Assembly (NCBI RefSeq): GCF_027595985.1
Contig: NC_073311.1
Location: forward strand, 52,243,292 to 52,307,291
From: Sorex araneus
Lineage: Eukaryota; Chordata; Mammalia; Eulipotyphla; Soricidae
DNA: 64,000 nucleotides
Direction: 5' to 3'
The notes under the pieces are model-generated. The model was given only the letters and a program-made list of their open reading frames with translations, was not told the DNA's origin and ran no database searches. The first letter of the stretch is position 1; each line of letters starts with the position of its first letter. Below are positions 1 through 9,894 of this stretch, one piece after another. Both the position numbers and the translations under genes were made by a program.

Positions 1-76
1 TTCTGGAAATAGTCAGACTTGTGAGGATGTAGTTAAGTGAGGAGGTTTTATTCTTCTGAATAGAGTCAATCCAGGA
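1..76 (-). pseudogene. TAS2R8-like remnant, cut by window edge and by an internal deletion
   Basis: Bases 1-75 match the TM1-TM2 region of the TAS2R8-like genes (compare 21572-21646 and 15049 upward), covering the intracellular stretch before 'PSLNYILTSLAISR' on the minus strand. At about 76 the sequence jumps straight to the far 5' flank (equivalent to 21978 onwards), so the start codon and the first coding part are gone. Whatever lies to the left of the window, this copy cannot make a normal receptor. Confidence 0.8.
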
Positions 77-751
77 TTTAGTCAGTGAAAACTGAAATGT
101 TGAGTTAAAAACTGCTCGAATGCAAATTTTAAAAGATCGCATTTCATGAATTTGCAAGGCTTCCTGCTGTCATATTCTGCATATTAGGACCTGTCAAATT
201 ACATTTTGAATACTGAGACTCAAAAAAGCAAGCAAGCATGTAGTTCATAAAAATTAAAAGGTATAAATGAAATTTCACTAATTAAAAATTTCCCACGAGT
301 CAGTTTTTCTCGTGGAAATGGACTTTAGTTTAGGTAATGATAAATGCATATGTAGATTGTAGAAAGCATTCAGACAACTGTTAAAAATTTTTGCTTCCAT
401 ATAAATGGCTAATTTGCTATAAATACAAATATAACTATAAATGGCATAATTAATAGCCAAATGTGAAGATAGCAGTAATTGAGAAGAATATATTCTGGGC
501 AGTTGCTTGTTAGAAGTGAAAGATGCTAAAAACTCAGATACCTTTAGTTTTATTTAATGTGGTAAATGCTGCCCATGACAATTGATTCCTGAAAGATCTC
601 TTGAATAGTAAAATTTTGATGTAAAAATGGAATGAAATTAACATCTTCAATTATTCTAGTTGCAATCAATTCCTTTTATAAGATTATAACCTCACATTCT
701 ACATTGCAGTCATTTCTGGAGATGTGACAATCACCTTCAAATAATAGTTTT
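77..751. other. TAS2R8-like 5' flank
   Basis: AT-rich spacer shared with 15400-16160, 21985-22655, 32450-34170, 46500-47840 and 57785-58460. I see no coding signal. It presumably contains the promoter of each TAS2R8-like gene in the intact units, but no core promoter element can be assigned with confidence. Confidence 0.6.
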
Positions 752-1440
752 CTCTAGGATTGAGCTTGCGTATGATCCAGCAATTGCACTACTTGGCATC
801 TACCGCAAGGGCCCCCAAACTCTAAGATATGTGTGCTCCTATGTTCATTGCAGCACCATTCACAATAGCCAAATTTATGGAAAAACAAGGGTCCAAGAGC
901 ACATGAAACCATGGTATGTATACACATGGACACATGGATAGTAGTTGCTATGAGAAAAGATGAAGTCTCGAGGTTTGCTTCTACGAGGATGGATCTGGAG
1001 AATATGACACTGAGTGACATGATTAAGAAAGAGGAGAGACACAGAATGAACTGTCTCATGTGTGGGATATAAAGAGACACAGTAGGAGAATAACAAATGG
1101 CCAAAGGCAACAGAAGTTGAGAACAGTCTTTAGTAGGAAGTCTACCATGGTGAGGGGCAGGACAGATGGAGGGATATGGTGAGGGAGGCCCCTGGGACAG
1201 TGGAGAATGGAGGTGGACACTGGTGAAGGGTGTAGTGCCACAACATTTGATGTCTGATACTGACACAGACCTGGTGGTTGTGTCCCCTTGTGTGTTCAGG
1301 ACCAAAAGTCGTTCACCCTGCGCATAGATGGAAGAACTGATGACCCCTGATGACTTCATGAGGTCAAACAGTGCTAATATAGCTAGAGAGAAATTACTCC
1401 ATTCAGGGTGAGGGGACAGGGATGGAACGGAAAATGCAAT
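752..1440 (+). mobile_element. Old L1 3' fragment (ORF2 end plus 3' UTR)
   Basis: On the plus strand this degenerate copy matches the C-terminal ORF2 region of L1, around the family signatures for 'DPAIPLLGIYP' and 'MFIAALFTIA', followed by the 3' UTR with 'gggatataaagagacac'. The same insertion is present at 16168, 22660, 34178, 47846 and 58465, so it predates the unit duplications. It is flanked by two similar copies of a segment starting 'aatgtggtaaatgct' (about 553-630 and 1450-1530). Confidence 0.75.
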
Positions 1441-1599
1441 CGTTTTATGTAATGTGGTAAATGCTGTCCATGACAATGCATTCTTGAAAGGTCTCTTGAA
1501 TAGTAAATATTTTCATATAAAATAGAAGGGAATTAATATTGATTAATGACTAACAAGAAATTGTTGATTAACACAACAATTAACAATAATTAACAACAT

Positions 1600-2085
1600 T
1601 AGCAATAAAGTATTATCAGATGGGAAGGTAAGGCACAAAGGAGAAGTTAAAAACAGGCACTGGGAATTAGGAGCTCCTGGGGAATCGCTCAGGAAGTGCT
1701 GTCGTGGGTGGGAAGGAAGGTTGCAAGGTGATAGGAAATTCCATTAACATAAACTCTCTGCCAGGGAGAATGGCCCACCCAAAGTCCAGTCTGAGCTGCT
1801 GGTAACTATGAGGTGAGAAATGATTCAGCAAATTCTGGGAACTGAGCTACGGCAATTGCAAATTTCGAGGAGAATGTGCCCCTTTTGGTGCTGACCTTCC
1901 CCATCTCTGGAAGGGTGTCTTGGACACCCTCTCGCCTGGAGGGGACTCCTGGAGGATTGCCAACAGGGTGGCACCGCCCAGGCAGTTGGGGCACAGGGCC
2001 AGCAGGGACTCCAACATTCTGGCCTAACAGCCCTGAAAGTTGTGGTGCCGGAAAGGAAATTCCAATAGTTTTCTGCCCGGGCATA
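1600..2085. repeat. Unclassified GC-richer block shared by four units
   Basis: The block runs from 'gtaaggcacaaaggag' to 'gaaaggaaattcca' and recurs at about 22915-23355, 48565-49005 and 59350-59795. Short open frames exist but are not conserved as protein. It resembles neither the SINE nor the L1 3' end; it may be an old repeat or single-copy sequence carried by the duplication. Confidence 0.5.
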
Positions 2086-2154
2086 TTTTTAGAAAATAGG
2101 ATTAATTTCCCTTTACTTTATAATTATTTTATGTTCTATTTTAATCTTTATTTT

Positions 2155-2330
2155 TATTTCATTCTCCTATTGCTTCTAATTCTGGGGCTTTCTCCTGGCT
2201 CTGCTCTCAGGAATCACTTCTGATGGGACACAAAAGAGCATTTTCTTATGGGGTTTTTGGCATCAATTGGAGTCAGTTGAGTGCAAGAAAATACCCTACC
2301 TTCTTTACCATCCCCCCAGCCCTCTCAATT
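2155..2330 (-). mobile_element. Old tRNA-derived SINE
   Basis: Reverse copy of the local SINE: 'tctggggctttctcctggctctgctctcagg' type tail then the head ending near 'cccccagccct'. It is degenerate and shared with 23450, 49085 and 60655, so it is older than the duplications. Confidence 0.6.
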
Positions 2331-2954
2331 CTACTTTTAAATGGATATATATGAGGGAGGGAGAAATTATTTAGCATACAACAAATTTGAATCTACCCAG
2401 AGGCCCCACAAATTTATTTGGTCACCACCATTCCTCTTTATGAAAAAAATAAATCACTATGCATCACCCCGGAAATCTACTTTCTCTAAGGAACAAACAG
2501 AACATTGCACCAGAGGCTATACACACTGGAAAACATTCAGCTCCCCCAGGGGGCAGTAGTGCGCTCATGGAGAAACATTGATCTGTCTAATACAAATCAC
2601 ATAAACTCAGGTTCCTCTCATATTTAAATAGTTATGTAATGAAACAACATATACTATCCATATTTCTTATAACATGCATAGTATATTATAATAGAAAAGC
2701 ATGACATTAGTAATTTAGGGACATGTGATTATCTATAAAATATTATCAGAAACAAATGAGAAAAGGGAATAGAGCTAAAGAAAATCAAATATCAAAAGAC
2801 TTCTAGGTCTAGAAGGACAAAGAATGTTGAAAAATTTCCTTGAGGACTGATATGGAAGGTTAGCATCAGCAGCTAGATTTATCTGTGAACAACCTGACTA
2901 TTGGGACTGCCAATCTTCTTGTCTTCATGACTCTGGTATTCTGATTTCTTTTTT
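2331..2954. other. Shared spacer between TAS2R8 and TAS2R9
   Basis: AT-rich sequence paralogous to 23621-24234, 49263-49867 and 60823-61649. No gene, RNA or recognisable element is visible. Confidence 0.5.
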
Positions 2955-3125
2955 GTTCATTTTGTTTGGGGCCACACCTGACTGTTCTCAAGGCTTAGTC
3001 CTGACTATGCGCTGAGGGATCACCGCTGGTGGGCTCGGGGGACCACACGAGGTGCTGGGGATTGAACCCAGGTTGGTCACATGCAAGGCAAGTGCTCTAC
3101 CCATTGTGCGATCATTCTGACTCCT
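2955..3125 (-). mobile_element. Old tRNA-derived SINE
   Basis: Reverse SINE with 'ggggattgaacccaggtt' as the degraded B-box region (complement of GGTTCAATCCC) and a T-rich left end. Orthologous copies are at 24235, 49868 and 61650. Confidence 0.75.
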
Positions 3126-3281
3126 GTATACTTATTTCTGATTGTACAAAACTTTTTGGGGGGTTGAATATTCATTCTTAAGATTATATCTGTTTTCCCA
3201 GCCTAGGGAACTCACATTTCAAGCTAGGCAAAATCTTTCAGAGTTATTTAACCCTCTTACTCAGAACCAACCATTGTATTG

Positions 3282-3450
3282 GGGGGAGGAGGTGACCCAC
3301 TTGGCAATACTAAGAGGCTACTCATGCATCTGCACTAAAGGATCACTCCTGCTGGTGTTTATTGGAGCATATAGGATGACTGGGATTAAACCCGGTTGGC
3401 CTACAGCAAGGCAAACGCCCTATCCTCTGAACTTTCATCCCAGAGAACCA
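3282..3450 (-). mobile_element. Old tRNA-derived SINE
   Basis: A second reverse SINE close to the previous one, with 'gggattaaacccggttggcc' marking the B-box region. Shared with 24562, 50195 and 62030. Confidence 0.7.
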
Positions 3451-3837
3451 AGTGTTCTAGAAAGGAGAGGAGAAGACATATAAGGATTGAAATTTGGTAT
3501 GACCAAAATCAACAATTCTTTATAGGATTTATTTTATAAGATCTTTTAAAGATATTTTTATAAAACTGTTCTGCCAGAAATTCTTGTACTCAGTGAATTC
3601 AAGGTCTTTGTCAGTGTATGGCAAGAAATAATGCAGGAGCTTTTTCTATGTGGGAAATAACAAGAAATGTTTATGTAAGATTTAATCCATTTTTCCTACA
3701 AAATGAAAGAAGCTTAATAACAACAACATAATAATAATAATATTTAATTTAAAACTAAGCAAGACAAAGAATGAATGAACACAAAGAACATTTTAGAATA
3801 ATGGTAAAGGGGATATTATATATATGTATATATTTAT

Positions 3838-4020
3838 TTTTTTTGCTTGTTGGGTCACACTGAGCATTGCACAGAGGTTACTCCTGCCTCGTGCACTGAG
3901 GAATTACTCCTAGCAGTGCTTGGGGGACCATATGGGATGCTGGGAATCGAACATGTGTTGGCCACATGCAAGTAAAACGCCCTTGCACAGCCATACCTGC
4001 GGTGCTATCACTCCAGCCCC
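3838..4020 (-). mobile_element. tRNA-derived SINE just 3' of the TAS2R9 pseudogene
   Basis: Reverse SINE: poly-T start, 'ttgggtcacac', 'gggatgctgggaatcgaac', ending 'atcactccagcccc'. The same insertion lies at 25083-25263 in U3, so it predates the U1/U3 duplication. Confidence 0.85.
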
Positions 4021-4099
4021 AGATGGGGTAGATTTTTAATCATAAAATGTAAATGAAATCATTTGGGGCAGAGTCTTATGTTGGCATCTTTTACCTTAA

Positions 4100-4731
4100 A
4101 TTATGAATTCTTTATGGAACCAAAAGTTCTGACAAAAGTTGTAAGAAAATGAGATCAGGAAAAGACTAAAGGGAACAACAGCCCCTATGTTCAGAACAAT
4201 CTGTTTGAAAGCATTGGGAATTTTACTCACTTTAGATTCCCAAGTTTTGTTTCTTCATGGTGGAACTTAAAGTCACACCAGGACTCATCATCAGTGAGAA
4301 ACTAATGACTAAGGGGTTGGGAAAGGACACCCAAATAATCTCACAGATGATCTTGGTCATCTTTAGCTTAAGCCAAGGAAGACTGGATGAGGTCTATTTA
4401 CTACCTTGAGTAAATGCGAGATGCTGAGGCAAGAAACAAACCAGATACTTAAATGATTGCCAAGGGTCCAGAACATATCCAAAATATTCATTAGCTCACC
4501 GTGGGCACATGTATCTGGAGAAAGCAGCATGACAAAGCCATCAAAAGCCGTTTCACACAACAAACAGATTCTAGAGGTGGCTACAGTGACCAGGATGATA
4601 GTCAAGGCAATAGCTCTGCTTTGGACCCAACCTATGTAGCTCACCGTTGCAATGGACCCATTTCCCCAGATTCCTAGAGTCAATTCTCTAACAATGAAAA
4701 TCATATAGACGGTCTCCACTGCATGTGGCAT
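4100..4731 (-). pseudogene. TAS2R9: TAS2R9-like pseudogene (U1)
   Basis: Reading from 4731 on the minus strand gives MPHAVETVYMIF, then 'ELTLGIWGNG', 'ATSRICLLCETAFDGFVMLL' and 'WTLGNHLSIWFVSCLSISHLLK', the TM1-TM3 order of TAS2R9 (human start recalled as MPSAIEAIYIILIAGELTIG). The frame is lost by a missing base in the 'HPVFL-WLKLK' region at about 4378, at the start of TM4. Downstream, matches to the extracellular loop 2 and TM5 part (KIPNAFKQ, 'PFSLFLISF') follow, then the sequence jumps to the C-terminal 'FHKEF' region near 4110, so TM6 and TM7 coding is deleted. Both lesions are shared with U3 at 25345-25860. Certainly non-functional. Confidence 0.88.
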
Positions 4732-4955
4732 CTCATCTGGAGTTCTGATTTGGGATATCAAAAGTCTCTGAACGTTTGTCCCTGATAGGAGACAGATATT
4801 AATTTGTATTTAGAAGAATTGCCAATATTAGCTTTACTATGAAAAAATGGAATCATTCAGGAATAATGATGAAATATTGAAATAAAATCCTCCTTGGGAT
4901 ATCACAGAAGACTGAATTGGCTTTTAGCAGATGCATTAAGAATGGTACATGTCCC
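4732..4955. other. TAS2R9-like 5' flank
   Basis: Sequence upstream of the TAS2R9 start, running to the target site 'ggtacatgtccc' (4944-4955) of the following retroposon. A partial second copy of this flank ('tctctgaacatttgtc', 'cagacattaatttgtaatta') lies at about 6450-6505, and the continuation 'gagaattgccaatattagc' resumes at about 7827. Confidence 0.65.
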
Positions 4956-5657
4956 GTTTTTCTCTCTCACCTTTTCCTTGCCAGCGGGGGCGGAGGGAAG
5001 GGCGTGGCGACTGCCATATTATGAGTACCACTAATGAGAGATACAAGCTTGCAATGATCCAATTTCTGGAAGAAAATTCCCTGGACTTAGTTGCTAAAGT
5101 ACAGAAATCCAAAGCCGCGTGGCCGCTATTGCGGCCGTGCAGCCTCATATATCTTCAAAGCAGGTCTGATTCTAGTGGGGAACTCCACACAATAATAGTG
5201 AGTTTTTTGTTGAAATATTGAATGTAACCAAAGTCAAGTGAAAGTAAAGTGAAATTTATCAGTTATACAGGCGGGGGTGGGTGGGTGGGGGATGGGAGGT
5301 ATACTGGGGTTTTTTTGGTGGTGGAATATGTGCACTGGTGAAGGGATGGTTGTTTCAGCATTGCATAACTGAGACTTAAGCCTGAAAGCTTTGTTTTTTT
5401 TTATTTTTTTAAATTTTTAAATTAGTGAGTCACCATGAGGGTACACTAACAGATTTACACATTTTCATACTTGTGTTTCCCTCATACAACGTTCGAGCAC
5501 CCCTCCCTCTACCAGTGTCCATTCTCCACCGCCAGTGAACCCAGTATCCCTCCCACCTCCCAATCCCTCCCCCCCCTCCGCCTTTGTAAGCCTGAAAGCT
5601 TTGTAATTTTCGACAGGGTGATTCAATTTAAAAAAATGGAAAAAAATTAAAGAGAAA
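4956..5657 (+). mobile_element. ORF-less L1-tailed retroposon with YY1-like head (U1)
   Basis: The element lies between near-copies of a 12-bp target, ggtacatgtccc (4944-4955) and ggtatctgtccc (5658-5669). Its head is GC-rich with 'ggcgactgccatatt' (5006-5020), a YY1-like motif, and CpG-rich 'gcggccgtgcagcc'. The 3' half has the L1-type end ('cactggtgaagggatggttg', 'gattcaattt') and an A-rich tail. No long reading frame is conserved. The U3 copy is 26567-27047. A 192-bp L1 3' end is nested inside (5395-5586). Confidence 0.75.
5395..5586 (-). mobile_element. 5'-truncated L1 3' end nested in the retroposon
   Basis: Reverse L1 3' end beginning with poly-T, then 'gagtcaccatgagggtacac', flanked by an 18-bp perfect target-site duplication, taagcctgaaagctttgt, at 5377-5394 and 5587-5604. 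The paralogous site in U3 (near 26988-27010) is empty, so it inserted after the U1/U3 duplication. Confidence 0.92.
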
Positions 5658-5669
5658 GGTATCTGTCCC

Positions 5670-6077
5670 TTTCACTGGCGTGCCCCTGTAGTTGTCTTTC
5701 TCTGTTCTCCCTGTGAGTTATGTTCAGGTGTATTAAGACCAGTTCCTCTCTAGCCTAGAATTGCCTCAAGATTTTTCTCACTGAGGACATTTATTCTTTT
5801 CATAAACAGAGATTGTTAAAAGGCTCAAAGATGCAAATAGGAATGGATCTACCATCTCAGTTTGCATGATCTTCCTCACTTTGAGGTCTGAATATTTGGG
5901 GACTACCAACCTACACGCTGAGTAGGAATCAAGAAGCAACCAATCACTTGGAAAACCAGTCTACAATTTAATTTGGCAGTAAACCTCATGATCATATTTA
6001 ATATCCCTAAGCCACAGTCATATTTAATGCCTGTTTGGCACAAATAAGTTTTGGGAACCTTAAAAATAACTGAGTTA
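5670..6077. other. Shared spacer
   Basis: Paralogous to 27060-27470. No gene or classified repeat seen. Confidence 0.5.
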
Positions 6078-6255
6078 GGGGCTGGAGCAATAGCACAGCA
6101 GGTAGGGCGTTTGCCTTGCATGCAGCCAACCCGGTTTCGATTCCCAGCATCCCATATGGTTCCCTGAGCACTGTCAAGGGTAATTCCTGAGTGCAGAGCC
6201 AGGAGTGACCCCTGTGCATCGCCAGGTGTGACTCAAAAAGGAAAAAAAAAAACAA
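6078..6255 (+). mobile_element. tRNA-derived SINE
   Basis: Full-length plus-strand SINE: 'ggggctggagcaatagcaca' head, B-box 'ggtttcgattcccagc', 'gagcactgtcaagggtaatt' body, A-rich tail. The U3 counterpart is 27470-27640. Confidence 0.92.
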
Positions 6256-6505
6256 GAAGATCTGAGTTAAAGCATAGACTATTTTCAATCATAGTTTAAA
6301 TCTCAGAGAAATATACTAATTAAGCAGGTTAACACAGGTAAAGCAGAAACAATTTTCAATTTCGGGAAGGGATGACTACTTGATTTCCACCTATAAAGTG
6401 GAAGTGTGAGCTCTGGAGATACTCTATTTGTTCTAGGTATTACTTAGAAGTCTCTGAACATTTGTCACTGATAAGAGACAGACATTAATTTGTAATTAGG
6501 AGCCC
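6256..6505. other. Spacer ending in a partial copy of the TAS2R9 5' flank
   Basis: AT-rich sequence; the last 60 bp (about 6448-6505) repeat the region just upstream of the TAS2R9 start (4750-4810). U3 has the same arrangement at 27825-27885. Confidence 0.55.
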
Positions 6506-7545
6506 AGGCGCCATTTTCCTGCATTCGGCAGTGTAAAATCCTGGCCGGTGGGCACCACAACACCAGAGAATGCTCCGGACCCCAAACCAAGCAGATAACA
6601 TCGGGGCGACCCAGATGGAGCAGGTGCAGTCTCCCCGCCTTCTCCAGCTGCAATCCCAGCGAGCATGAGCTTCTGCAATCATGGCTTCAGTATGTGGGTA
6701 CTAGGACCATTTCTCCAAACCGACCTTTCCTGATAGACAAAAAAACGCTCAGGAATCCCTCCTCCACTCCTGAACGGCCATGATCCCAAAGGCACACAAA
6801 CCAATCTCAGATGCAGTGGCTGCTGGCAGAAATGCTCCTGGACTGTGAACTAAGCTACGGCCCCGTGCAGCCCCGGGAGGAAAAGGGTTATTGTCCCTCG
6901 GCCTTTTCCCCTTTGTGGCAGCATGGCGACCGCCGCCTTTCAGAGCCAATTGGGCAGGGAGGTAGGAGCTTGCAGTGATGGGGTGCACGGAAAATCTCCC
7001 AGTGGGGGCAAGGAGGGGGAACTGGCCCTGCTCCCTGACCAGATGAGACCCTGAGCAGCCGGCCACGAAAGGCTCATCCACTCCTGAACAGCCATGATTC
7101 CAGAGGCACACAAACCAATCTCGGAACACAGAGGCTGCTGGCAGAAGTACCTCGGGACTTAATTACTAAAATACCAGAATTCCAAAACTGCGCGGCCTCT
7201 ATCGCAGCCATGCAACATCATGTGCTCTTCGTTATCAACAATAGAAAACAAATTATCTAATGATGCCCTTTGGCAGGTCTGATTGTGGGGGGAAAATTCC
7301 AAATAATAGTAGTGGGATTTCTGTCGAAAATTGAATGTAATCAAAGTAAAAAGAGAGAAAAGTGAAAATCATCCATCACACAGGCAGGGTGGGGGATGGG
7401 ATGAGGTGTATACTGGGGTTTTTGGTGGTGGAACATGTGCACCGGTGAAGGGATGGGTGTTTGATCATTGTATGACTGAGACTGAAACCTGAAGGCTTTG
7501 TAACTGTTCTCACGGTGATTCAATTAAAACAATTTGCTCTACATA
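6506..7545 (+). mobile_element. Long ORF-less L1-tailed retroposon with tandem GC-rich monomers (U1)
   Basis: The GC-rich 5' part contains a repeated segment beginning 'actcctgaac' at 6766 and again at 7081, giving a monomer of about 315 bp ('gaggcacacaaaccaatctc', 'gctgctggcagaa', 'ctcc/gggact'). A 'ggcgaccgccgcc' stretch lies at about 6926. The 3' part is L1-like ('gcaccggtgaagggatgggt', 'gtgattcaattaaaa'). Promoter-like tandem monomers at the 5' end are known from rodent L1s; the resemblance is inference. The U3 copy is 27886-28912. Many overlapping short frames in it have no protein similarity. Confidence 0.68.
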
Positions 7546-7578
7546 TTACAAAGTTTACTATAAATGATTTAGGCATTT

Positions 7579-7826
7579 TATGGCTGGAGCGATAGCACAG
7601 TGGGTAGGGCATTTGCCTTGCACGTGGCTGACCCCGGTTCAATTCTTCCATCCCTCTCGGAGACCAGGTAAGCTACCGAGAGTATCCTGCCCACACGGCA
7701 GAGACTGGCAAGCTACCCATGGAGTATTTGATATACCAAAAACAGTAACAACAACTATCACAATGGAGACATTACGGATGCCCGCTCGAGCAAATCAACG
7801 AACAATGGGACAACAGTGCTACAGGA
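7579..7826 (+). mobile_element. Long-tail variant of the tRNA-derived SINE
   Basis: The head 'tggctggagcgatagcacag' and B-box 'ggttcaattc' are followed by a different body ('ctctcggagacc', 'agctaccgagagtatcc', 'aaaacagtaacaacaa', 'gcccgctcgagcaaatcaa') ending in 'gacaacagtgctacag' repeats rather than an A tail. Copies in the paralogous place: 28963, 36690 (partial) and 50661. Confidence 0.85.
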
Positions 7827-8884
7827 GAATTGCCAATATTAGCTTTACTATGAAAAAATTGAGTCATTCAAGAATAATGATGAAATAAAATACTCCTTCA
7901 TTCTTAAAGAGCTATTCATTGTACTCACATTGTCTTTTCTGGACAGTTTTACTTGTTTTTTGGTGTTTAGATTTTGTTTAATTCTCTTTAATTTATCTTA
8001 ACTTGTGTCATTTTTACCCTGTTTCATGGCTGCTGTTATCTCAGTGTGTTTTCATCTGCTGAAGCTGTTGATTCTCACTTTGTGTGTTTCATATGTGTGT
8101 ATGGAGTTATTTCCATTTTGATTTTGTGATTGCTATGGTGGTGGTTCATCTTTCAATTTTATGAGTATTACAGCAACATCTTCTCACAAAAGAACCTTTT
8201 TGGTAATTGAGGGTCTAGCAAGTTTTTCACCTACTTCTCAGCTCTTGGATGTTTTTGTGAGTTATGACAGTTTGAACATTTTTATTATTCAAGGAACTAT
8301 TTTGTGGACACACTTTCTTCATTTTCCATTTTCATCTTGTTTCTCTTGCTTGTCTACTTTGTCTCCTTTGATTCTCCCTAGAGAGATAAGCAACAGATTT
8401 TTATGGTTTCTTCACCTGTTCCCCTCAAGAAGTTTTTCCTTCCTGAAACTATAGCCCCTGGCCCCTAGCACTTTCCATGTTCCTTCATTGCGACTCTTCT
8501 GTTGTATAGACACTTTTTACACAACCTAATACACTTTTGCTCTTAGCCTCTGAATCTTAAAGACGATATCTGACATTTGTCATCTCTAGGAATTTTCTAA
8601 AATTCCTGTTCCTTGAACAGATCATCTGTACTTTCATTACTGTGAGTTGCTTGACCAATTCTACCCACCTCAAGAATTCTTTACAAACTCAGATTTAAAT
8701 AGTTTTTCTGTGCAGTTCAACAGTTGATTAAATTAGTTGTTTGGTGTGTTTTTACAATTATGCTCAAGGTTAAGCCTGTGCTCGTTATTTGTTTTATCCT
8801 TTTCATGAGTTTAAATTTGTCAACAGAATGATCTTTAGTTATCACACAAATGTGCACATAGCAAAGTGAAACAGCAAATTGGAA
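7827..8884. other. Shared spacer 3' of TAS2R7
   Basis: T-rich sequence paralogous to 29216-30240, 39105-40075 and 50913-52135. A frame of 97 codons (8161-8454) is open here and as 122 codons at 29548-29916 but is broken in the other units, has no recognisable domain and biased composition, so I do not call a gene. Confidence 0.55.
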
Positions 8885-9190
8885 TTCATTAAGATAAAAG
8901 CTTTAATATATCAAATACATAAGACAGTAAAACAGCTTAGAGAATGGGAGAAAATATTTACAGAAAAAATTTTTGAAAATTACCTGATATTCAGACTATA
9001 CAAAGTACCCAAACAATTTGAAAACAGAATGACAGAAAACCCAATTAAACAATGAGCAAAGGTCTTGAATAGACATTTCTCCAGATGTTTACAAATGGCC
9101 ACATGCTCTTGAGGAAAAAAATTCCACATCATAAGTCATTAGGAAAATGCAAGTAAACAGAGATATTCACATTCACTGAGATATTTTATA
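8885..9190 (+). mobile_element. Old L1 ORF2 fragment
   Basis: Degenerate match to the region before the C-terminus of L1 ORF2 (traces of 'IQTIQSTQTI', 'KGLE*TFLQM', 'NGHML'), corresponding to the block seen intact at 35520-35700. Present in four units (30240, 40075, 52135), so inserted before amplification. Confidence 0.6.
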
Positions 9191-9894
9191 ACACAATATT
9201 GAAAATACTTAAGCTTCAGTCTATGCTTCTAATTTTCTCTTGTTTCTTTAATTTTATAAGGCACATTAAGAAGCACTGGTATGTTTTATATAGTTTATTA
9301 ATTGATTCCATATAAATACATATGTATGTATATATAGTACTGTCAGGTTTAGAAAAGAAAAACTAACAAATGAAACTAATATTATAGTTTTTTAATTTTA
9401 CCAAATTTATTGACCAATATACTCTATATATCTTGAATAATAAATATATTAATTGCTGCAGACAAAATCTAATTCATGTCTACTCTAATAATAGTTGACC
9501 CTACTGACTGTTTCCAAAGGTCGAGTTTAGTTCAATGACCTGGGCAGAGAAGTCTACTAGGACGAGGTGAATGAATCCAGCTGCTTTTCAATGGAATGCA
9601 AATGCCAGCAAGATGCTATTACAGTGTTCTTATTCGTTATATACTTTGCATCTGGGGAAATGACTTAGAACCAACTATAAAAATGGTCTCTCCTTTTACA
9701 GGAAATACTAGAAGATTACTTTCGAAAACTTCCTTCAAAAAAAGTAAGGGAGGGAAAGAAAGAGACAAAGAGAGAGAGACAATGAAAAAGAAGCAAAATT
9801 AATTCTAAATTACAATTATAAGTATACTAATACATTTCTAGAGAAATTCACTATATGAAATGAACATTAATACTGCAAATGAAGACAGTTAAAG
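9191..9894. other. TAS2R7 3' flank (U2)
   Basis: Conserved spacer downstream of the TAS2R7 stop. Equivalent stretches are 17263-17937, 30589-30794, 40411-41138 and 52491-53294. Contains a purine-rich tract (9735-9790). No gene seen. Confidence 0.6.

Larger units (their letters stand above)
1..9190. repeat. Tandem unit U1 (partial) of the TAS2R7-8-9 module
   Basis: The left end of the window enters a TAS2R8-like gene remnant, then follows the spacer, a TAS2R9 pseudogene and the block leading to TAS2R7. Long stretches (about 77-2900 and 4760-9190) are nearly identical in order and sequence to 21985-24200 and 25870-30588, so U1 and U3 look like the youngest duplicate pair. Unit borders are my choice, placed just before the conserved TAS2R7 3' flank. 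Confidence 0.8.

Noticed and set aside
1876-2223. 115-codon plus-strand frame in the GC-richer block
   Set aside because: Not kept as the same protein in the three paralogous blocks, and it runs into a degenerate SINE.
8161-8454. Open frame of 97 codons, and 122 codons at 29548-29916
   Set aside because: Open in only two units, broken in the other two, no domain, biased composition; persistence is explained by recent duplication.
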